This document shows, piece after piece, positions 56,817-64,000 of a stretch of DNA of 64,000 nucleotides. Made by a program: the position numbers and the translations under genes. Location: the NCBI GenBank assembly GCA_026874595.1, contig CM049317.1:23169401-23233400 (forward strand). The letters are read 5' to 3'. Each line of letters begins with the position of its first letter. Position 1 is the stretch's first letter. The DNA comes from Sipunculus nudus. Its lineage: Eukaryota; Annelida; Sipuncula; Golfingiida; Sipunculidae. The notes below the pieces were generated by a model. That model was given only the letters and a program-made list of their open reading frames with translations. It had not been told where the DNA came from and made no database searches.

Positions 56817-56822
56817 AATAAA
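56817..56822 (+). terminator. Candidate polyadenylation signal AATAAA
   Basis: First AATAAA after the stop codon, 227 bp downstream. Cleavage site not determined. Confidence 0.4.
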
Positions 56823-58589
56823 CATATGGTCATAAAATGGGGATCTACGGTAGCTTTTTTTACTATATTTCAGTTAAGAGACAAGTCTAATTTCATGAAA
56901 TTTTCATAAAGTGACAAATATGCAAGTAAATATAGAATCCCATTCAACTGCAAACAGGGCAAACATTTAAACCAATTATTGTGTTGGGCAAAAATCCTAT
57001 GTTAGCCAATGGCTTGCTTGTTTGATCAGTCTGTTAACATCTGGTGTAAACTGTAATATTATTATTTATTGGAGACAGGGTGTACATATACACACACATG
57101 AGATTACTTAATTGCCACATTTTCATTGTAAATTCTCATGTCTGTGGTAACCATCATAATTCCCAAGCAGATTCCTCAAGGTATAGATTTCAGCCACAGA
57201 AACATGAATTGCTCACTATAGTCCATTTCATCCCCTCATGTCCACCTGTTTTTTTTTTTTTGCTATGAAAATTTTTAATATTTACATTTCAAGGGAATCA
57301 AAGTAGTGTATAGTAGATGATTAATTTTCAACTAGGTAAATAAATACCTACCTAACACCTTATTGAGACACAGAATTATTTGAAAATATGAGAAATCAGT
57401 CTACATTTTACAACATATCTGACCCACTTATGGCGGTCAAGGTCATTGGTCACATGCAACAGCCCCAACTGACAGCTTCTGATTGGATGATCTCGTGTAA
57501 ACACTCTGAAAAAAAAATAACCAGCTAAAACAAATATGGCTACTTATGGAGGGACACATCATATCTGCTAGATCATGGTGAAGAGATTAAATGTTGTGAA
57601 ACATAAACAGGGGATTTATTGTAAGATTCTTAATTGCCATTATTAGGTTGTCACTTCCATATTTTTTTTTTCTTGGAAATTATTGAAAAATATAAATTTA
57701 AGTAAATTTAAGTAAATTTTAAGTAAATCATCTACAAAAAACAATTGGAAAGCAGGTGGTGAAACGGACTATAGCATGTTAAAATCATAAAATATAACTT
57801 AATTTCACTAGCGGAATGAGATATTATTCTGTGGTTGGCTTAATATTCAAGAGGTTAAATATTTGCAATTTTCACTTCTGCAGTGTTTCATGAGGGTTTC
57901 AATTTCGTGATTTACCATACAGTAACTTACAATTACACAATGTAAAAATTCATTATTGTATCAGTTACCTAATATGCACAGGGAGCTAAAGGAAGATTGA
58001 AAAGGTGGATATTTTTCCTGCATTTGTGGGAAATATATAAAGAATACTATTTAAACCTTCAGTCTTTGAAATAGGGGTAACATATACAGTATGCTTATAT
58101 TGATGCTACAGGCACAATATATTTGAGATGCCATTTAGGCCGTATATTAAATAACTGTGCATCTGTATAAATGATGACGTCTTATTCACCATGGTTTTCC
58201 CCCTTCCCGAATATCACAAATATGGTACCCTCACAAAAAAAAGCCAACCTAAGCCAAAAATCACTTTCACACATTGTATTTTTGATTAGAAAGTAAATAT
58301 ATATTGGTCTTGTTTCTTTGAGGTGACATAGCACCTGTTAATTACCAGATACAGATGGCTTCCACCAGGAAGTTTAGTTAGGCCATTTATAGGACGACTT
58401 GAGCCAAAGTAAAGGAGTTTATAGGAATTTTATGCCAAAAACAAAGGAAAAATATACTAGCACTCACTGCTCAATCACACTTTACTCTTAACTAATCTTA
58501 ATAAATAATTGGTCATATTATTTACACATTGTTCCCGTTTCATTGAACTATTATGATACATGATTTAAGACTAGGCCATGTATATATTG

Positions 58590-58822
58590 CCAGCAATATG
58601 GATACAAGCCCAGCAAGGACTGCCAAGAGCCAATGTTAATTGTTGCATTTTGTTTTGACTGACAGTATACCACTCTTGCTTCTTTTGCAGGCATACAAAA
58701 GTAGTCTGACACCCCGCAGGCACAGGGCCCTATGCAACAGGGTTGCCATATGTCAATGTGTGTGCTGTCAATCAAAATGAAATGTAACAACAATGGCTCT
58801 TGGCTTGTATCTGTTTTGCTAA
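58590..58822. mobile_element. MITE with long imperfect terminal inverted repeats
   Basis: The left arm has GATACAAGCC, CCAAGAGCCAATGTT and TTTTGTTTTGACTGACAG. The right arm has the complements in mirror order (CTGTCAATCAAAATGAAA, ATGGCTCTTGG, GGCTTGTATC). A segment near 27030-27110 resembles the left arm. Confidence 0.7.
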
Positions 58823-59868
58823 CATTGATTTATGGCTAAGATTAAATAGTCAAGTGTCATAATAGGTAGATGAAACAGGAATAAAGTGGAAGCATAATAA
58901 AACCTATTTAATAAGAGTACAATTTAACATTACCATCTATTCTCCAAGCAGCTTTTAAAGGTCAGTTTCATAGGTTCAAATGGTTGCATGTTCTTGTATG
59001 ACCACATCTCTTACAAGGACAGTTTTTCAAAACAGATGCATGTTTTCAGTTAGAGTAGTTTTATATAACAATAATTGTTCAGTTATAACAGTTATATCAG
59101 GAACACGATTGTGCAGTGAAAATACTGAAACATTTATGAGATTGTGGTCCAAGTGCTGGAAAATATAGGAAAGTATAGTAGACAGTTTGTTATATAGGAT
59201 AATATAGGAAATATATGAGGCCAGTGGGAGAATTAATTGTAGTATAATAATGAGGAATATATTATATGCTCATTAGGCTTTTACTGTAGTACATGTATTG
59301 TGATAGTTTCATTGTGCAATCAGTTGTGACTTGTGAACTGGCTCATAATGTTAGCAGCAAAACTGCATGCTGTTTAATAAGTGATCTCTTTAAAAACTTG
59401 CATCACAATCACCTGACAAATACTCAGGTTTTCTGCTTTTTAGACGGATGCATCCAAAGGCAGGGGTTCACTGTGATATTTTGTGTCGATAATTAAATGT
59501 CTTTTTTATAAAAAAAATAAGATATTTTTCTTTCATATATTCTATAAATTGTCAAGTGTGTTTTGTTTTCAGGGAGAATGAAGTGCTTTTAGTGATACTT
59601 AATGTAACACACTGAATATTAGCATTTATACTTTTTAATTTTGCATTTAACATACCAGATTGTGAGAAGTATTCATTAAATGTACACAATCTGACCAAAT
59701 GTGCTCATTGTAACATCGGCCAACTTCCATGATAAGGCCATGGGTCAGTAATTTTCAGGTTGAGGGGTACAAATAACATTATTTCATTTGCATATTTGGA
59801 AAAAGGTTTATGGAGAATGAAGGATATAATTTAAGTGCCTTAAACTTGACTGATTTTTTATGTTGTTT

Positions 59869-59869
59869 T

Positions 59870-59931
<62 letters not shown>
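59869..59931. repeat. (TA)n microsatellite
   Basis: About 60 bp of TA with a few GTA interruptions, ending in (TATG)n. Confidence 0.95.
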
Positions 59932-59938
<7 letters not shown>

Positions 59939-61603
59939 GTGAAAGTATAACTGCATGTTAATCTGTGTCAATGCAAAATGTCCTCCTCTTTATATTTTGA
60001 ATGATTTATAATTTAAGGATGTGAAATAAAGTTTTTTTTTGCATCAAGTATAAATTTGCTGTATTTGCAGAGCACATTTATGCAGCACTTAATGATTCAT
60101 TACAGAAATACCTGCAATGCATCTCAGCACCATCTGGTGTAAGTTCAGTATACTACTGGGTGTGAGATGCTTCACCACTGGATAAACCATCTTTGTATCC
60201 TCATAATGTATGATGGATTACAAACATAGTTATAGTATTATTTACCCTACTACAAATAGCTAAATTATAACAAACTGCTAAAATGGTTAAAACTATTTTT
60301 CAGTGAAAATGAGACATATCTAAAACATAATCATTGCCATCATGTTTTCTAAATGGGAATAGAAGCAAAAACAGTATTAAACTGTATAATAATAATTGTA
60401 ATTCAAAGTACCCTGTTGTGAATCATGCAATTTATAATAAATTGATAATTATAACAATGTCTTCTTTTGCCTATGGATGGGACATGGAGGTATGGAACTG
60501 CAGTGAAAGTCCATGTTGGAGTGTTTATCAGTGCTTAATGACTGCACTGGCTGTATCTTTGTATGCAGGCAGACCTGACAAAAGAATAACTAGCTTTAAT
60601 ACTATACTGGAGCCCAGCCTGATATTGCAAGATTTAAAGGTATATGAAAAAGAACATTTTCTATATTGTGTGTAGCAATCATGCCATTAATTCATATTGG
60701 CTGAATATAACATTTTTTAGCAAAACCATCCCAACACATGGACCTACCATCACCAGTTCATCTTTTTTATACATTGTTAAGGTTGTGTGCAAGTAAACAG
60801 AGACCATGTGTTTCTGTTTATCAAAACAAGACTGCATGAACAGAGGCAGTCAATTTAAGTTCTGCCCACCTGCACAGTAGCAAACAATAGTACTCAGAAG
60901 TGGACCAGTCAAATGAAGTCAAGTAGTAATTTCAGTAAAAATGGCTGCCATTGACACAAACGTGCTAATCATGTGACTAATTCCATTTACAGATATTTTT
61001 TTGAGTTTGTGTTACAGGGCAGGGGAGTTTGTTCAACACATGCTACAAGCCGAATATAAAATGTGTAGATCAGCGAGAAGGTGCTGCAGTAAATCAACAA
61101 TTCAAATATGCCTATTGGCGAACATTCGTTATCGTTATTGCAAAGTATATCTGTGAAGTGCCTTTTGTAATATTTAGGGTCCCAAAGGTGCAGCCCCATG
61201 AACCAATTTATTTCACACACTTTAGAACAAGAAAATTACCAAGAAACTTATTCATTTGAATTTTATTCACTGAAAAAAAATATGCTTTAAACTCCTTTTG
61301 AAGTTTCTTTATAAGTCTGGTGAGGATGCAAGCATGTATCATCCACTTTAGTGAGTTCTGGTTGCACCACTGGTCATAAAAATCTCATTTCCTGGTTTAT
61401 CCTGCATATTTTGTATGGAATGGAAGCAATAAATTGCAGCTTTTGTATAATCCTGATTCCAGGGCCATTACATCTATATATAAATCATGGCCCAGGAACA
61501 TGGATGAATTTATTGAGCTTTCTTACAAGGTATGCTCCTACAGAAATCTTTCTTCAGCTATTATATGATTTAGTAGCTGCTCTGGTACAACTACCCAAGG
61601 TGT

Positions 61604-61765
61604 CTATTTATCCATGAACTCTCTCAGGGGCATCTTAAATTTTTCAAGTCTCTTGTTTTTCTTTTCTAATTTTTGTTTTCTTTTATCAGATTTCTTGCCA
61701 GCAGATGTAAATTCCACGTTGATTTTTCTTCCTTTGAGTTCTGTCTGGTGAAGACGCAATGCCAA
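61604..61765 (-). CDS. RRM protein, last exon (basic tail)
   Basis: Acceptor TTATTTTTTCAG; 53 codons starting LALRLHQTELKGRKINVEF and ending in MDK, stop TAG at 61606-61604. Confidence 0.86.
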   Translation of the reverse strand: MALRLHQTELKGRKINVEFTSAGKKSDKRKQKLEKKNKRLEKFKMPLREFMDK

Positions 61766-63872
61766 CTGAAAAAATAAAAGATCCATATGTTGACAATGAC
61801 ATCTCCTTAAATAATATTATTTTCTTCTTTAAATATCAGGGCTTGACATTAACAGTTTACCACTTGCCGAGGCAAGTAAAACTTCCAGAAAATGATGGAA
61901 GGGCAACCAAAAGCGGGTCCTAATTAACCATTTTTTTAACCGAACCTTCACACTAAGGCCTAAGTCCAAACAGATCTTCACTTGACCATTTCCTTTTCTT
62001 AAGGAAAGGAAATTATATTGATAAGACTTCTTCATGTTAAATTACCTGTACGTTTATCTGTGTATACTTAACAGATATATAGTTAACAAACGTTTGAACA
62101 TGTCCGTTGTCTATTATGCAACAAAACAAGCAACAGAATCAAAATTTAATTTCATGCCCTGTATATCATTGATAGCATGGAAATTACTTTTAAAAGGAGA
62201 ACTCTATTAATTAAATGGAATAAAAATAACATTCAAATGTTATCACACCAATGAAAGCCGAGTACTGCATTGTACTTCCTACACTCCTTGCGCAGCAGTA
62301 AATACACTGAAGTTGTCCCGGATCTCCTTACCAGTAGTTTTGACCACTGTTTTGTATAGTAAGATTCTCTGGGTACCACCACCAGGGTGATAAGAGAACA
62401 AAGAATTGTAATCAGACCAATTAGAGTGTCTTATCAGATTGTGCATCCACCTCCAAATTGGCCCTGGACAAGAGCAGGTGTAACATGAAGAAAGTCCACC
62501 ACCCTAACATTAAGACCCCAGTATCAATGTGGATATATTAACCCATCATCCACTATAAGCCTCCCCTCTGTATGTTATGCTCTTTACACAGCGCTTTACC
62601 TAAAGGGCTACTACCTATATCATAAGGCGCTGTTTGTTATGTATCCTGAATTGCAACACCAGAGGGGAGCACTATTTTTGTCCAATCAGATGAGACCTTG
62701 TGCTGGAAGACAAGGCCAAGCGAGGAATACACGGAGCCAATCATATTCATTTCTTTTTGAGTGACAGCTCATCCCCAAGCGTAACCTTCTGAATTGACTC
62801 TGACGTGGTTTGCTTAGGGCCTTGGGCACATAGGATGCTCGGCCGGTGAGCTGTAATTCAAACAAAACATAACAACAAAGGCTGCGTGCACACCTCGCTG
62901 GCTGGTTTCAGTTGCAGACAACAGATACATGGCTACACTAACACAGTCATAATGTCATAATAGAATTGATTGATGATGCAAGAATGCAGAGGGTGCAATT
63001 TAAATTTGACCGGAAACTCATCAAGTGGCGCTTGAAGCGCAGCAATGGGCGGAGCCAGGATGCCTGTCGAGTGTTTGTTTATTGGCATCTGATTGGCTGC
63101 TTGTCACATCATACGCATGTTTATTTCAGTGGACAACGAACCGCCATCTGGTGTCTAAATATATCATAAACGGTCAAAGCTGGCAGCGTGAAAATCAGTT
63201 GCTTCTTTAGAAGCACAAGATTTCCGCTGCCTCAGGAGCATATCTGTATGTGAGGAGGCTTAATTACTGGTGTCATGAAGCCTGACAACATTTCTCCCAA
63301 AACCCTGTCTTGTTACAATGAACAGGTCCACTATAACTATCATTACTCAGTTTGAATTTATGGAAATGGCTGAATTCACAATACATTGATAAACAGTATT
63401 TTTGTGAACCCATAACTTTTGAAAAAATTTTTATATATTTTTTCTTCAAATTGTATACACCAATTGTTTCCACCAAGATGTCAGGCAAGATAAAACATTT
63501 AGACCTTGACCTATTGGGCCTTGGCCTTGTGTAGTGTCAATTTATGTGTTTGCAGAAGGGGGTCTATTTAAGAAGTGGGTATGCCTCAACTGCTTAGAGA
63601 ATCCTATGGCATTTCTGAATTTCTAGTCCAGTTTAATGTTGGAAAGGTTGAGTGCACATAACATCAATATTTCATAAAGTTTGAAAATTACACGTAACAA
63701 ACAATGATTATGCAGAATGGTTCCATGTTTATATACATTATAATCAAATGTATTGCTACATTAATAGGTCCACATACCCTGTGGGATTTTTTACTGGGCA
63801 GTTCAATATAAGCGAAGCCTCGAGACCTCCCTGTGTCCTTGTGTGTCATCAGTCTTACAGCTGCAAGTCTAC
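61604..63872 (-). CDS. Nop6-like RRM RNA-binding protein (last two exons)
   Basis: Exons 63778-63872 and 61604-61765. Together they encode the second half of one RRM: VRLMTHKDTGRSRGFAYIEL with RNP1 (RGFAYIEL), helix 2 (SKKSHR|LALRLHQTELKG, in phase across the junction) and strand GRKINVEF. A basic tail follows: KKSDKRKQKL, EKKNKRLEKFK and PLREFMDK, stop TAG. The short C-terminal Lys-rich tail after GRKINVE resembles fungal Nop6-type nucleolar proteins, which act in ribosome biogenesis. The N-terminus, with RNP2, lies to the right of the window. Convergent with the SLC49A4-like gene. Confidence 0.82.
61766..63777 (-). other. Intron of the RRM gene
   Basis: No further exon seen. Around 63040-63110 there is a GGGCGG and an ATTGG box and the GC content is somewhat higher, but no transcript start can be assigned. 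Confidence 0.6.
63778..63872 (-). CDS. RRM protein, penultimate exon (RNP1)
   Basis: Acceptor GTATTTTACAG; two bases complete a codon from the previous exon, then 31 codons RLAAVRLMTHKDTGRSRG and FAYIELPSKKSHR. Donor CACAGG|GTATGT, phase 0. Confidence 0.85.
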
Positions 63873-64000
63873 CTGTAAAATACATTAAGGTCTTAGTGTT
63901 ATCTAACTTCATAAATTGTTCTTTTTTTTCAGAATATTGGTTATTTAATAGCTCACTGGGTATCTCACCTTGTCACAAATATGTGTTGCTGACATTTTAA

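Larger units (their letters stand above)
56591..61603. other. Intergenic 3' flank between convergent genes
   Basis: Likely includes the 3' UTR of the SLC49A4-like gene. AATAAA candidates occur at 56817-56822 and at 60025-60030 (followed by a T-rich tract). Also contains a MITE and a TA microsatellite. Short ORFs at 60334-60675 and 61351-61617 have no recognisable content. Confidence 0.55.

Noticed and set aside
60334-60675. 113-codon open frame on the plus strand
   Set aside because: No known motif, no splice partners and AT-rich context. Probably part of the noncoding 3' flank.
62820-63150. Possible promoter or CpG-rich start with GGGCGG and ATTGG boxes
   Set aside because: No exon with a start codon could be linked to it on either strand, and it lies within the intron of the minus-strand RRM gene.

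Overview
This window is nuclear DNA from an animal. Genes are split by GT-AG introns of hundreds to thousands of bases, coding density is very low, and most of the sequence is repetitive. The repeats include tRNA-derived SINEs, a LINE fragment, hAT-type MITEs and long elements with satellite-like cores. The repeat style (starts reading TTTTTAGCTCAGCTGACT with GTCCGTC runs, AGGTCA-rich units, GGTGGCGCCACC boxes) resembles what I know from bivalve molluscs. That placement is an inference from memory, not a search result.

Three protein-coding genes are supported by homology I recognise and by exon joins whose phases agree. (1) Minus strand, 1-4497, running off the left edge: an FAD-dependent oxidoreductase of the DAO fold, TDA3-like, in three exons. 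(2) Plus strand, 27412-56590: a complete 12-exon gene for an MFS transporter orthologous to SLC49A4 (DIRC2), 539 codons (528 with an alternative donor in exon 5). It keeps a lysosomal-type dileucine motif and a sequon-rich luminal loop. (3) Minus strand, 61604-63872, running off the right edge upstream: the last two exons of a small Nop6-like RRM protein with a lysine-rich tail. Genes 1 and 2 are head-to-head about 23 kb apart; genes 2 and 3 are tail-to-tail about 5 kb apart. They show no functional link.

Layout: 1-4500 is gene 1 with a SINE and a LINE fragment in its introns. 4500-12260 is intergenic, with reversed fragments of satellite-bearing repeats. 12264-13134 is a hAT-type MITE. 15445-25700 is a nest of long repeats with a 338-bp hexamer array. 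25955-26302 is a second hAT-type MITE with a perfect 8-bp target duplication. 27412-56590 is gene 2; its introns hold SINEs, a 472-bp hAT-type element, an 803-bp element with 9-bp target duplications, and an 8-kb nest of repeats in its 12.3-kb intron 7. 56591-61603 is a gene-poor 3' flank with a small MITE. 61604-64000 is gene 3.

The most informative part is the repeat nests. At least three families share one architecture: a short inverted repeat at the 5' end, its partner set back from the 3' end, then a small hairpin and a short tail, with tandem cores of about 280-340 bp in two of them. This is the plan described for Helentron/Helitron2-type rolling-circle elements. Unoccupied counterparts of several insertion points occur in the same window, so junctions and insertion order can be read directly. 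No Rep/helicase or transposase gene is visible, so all look non-autonomous.
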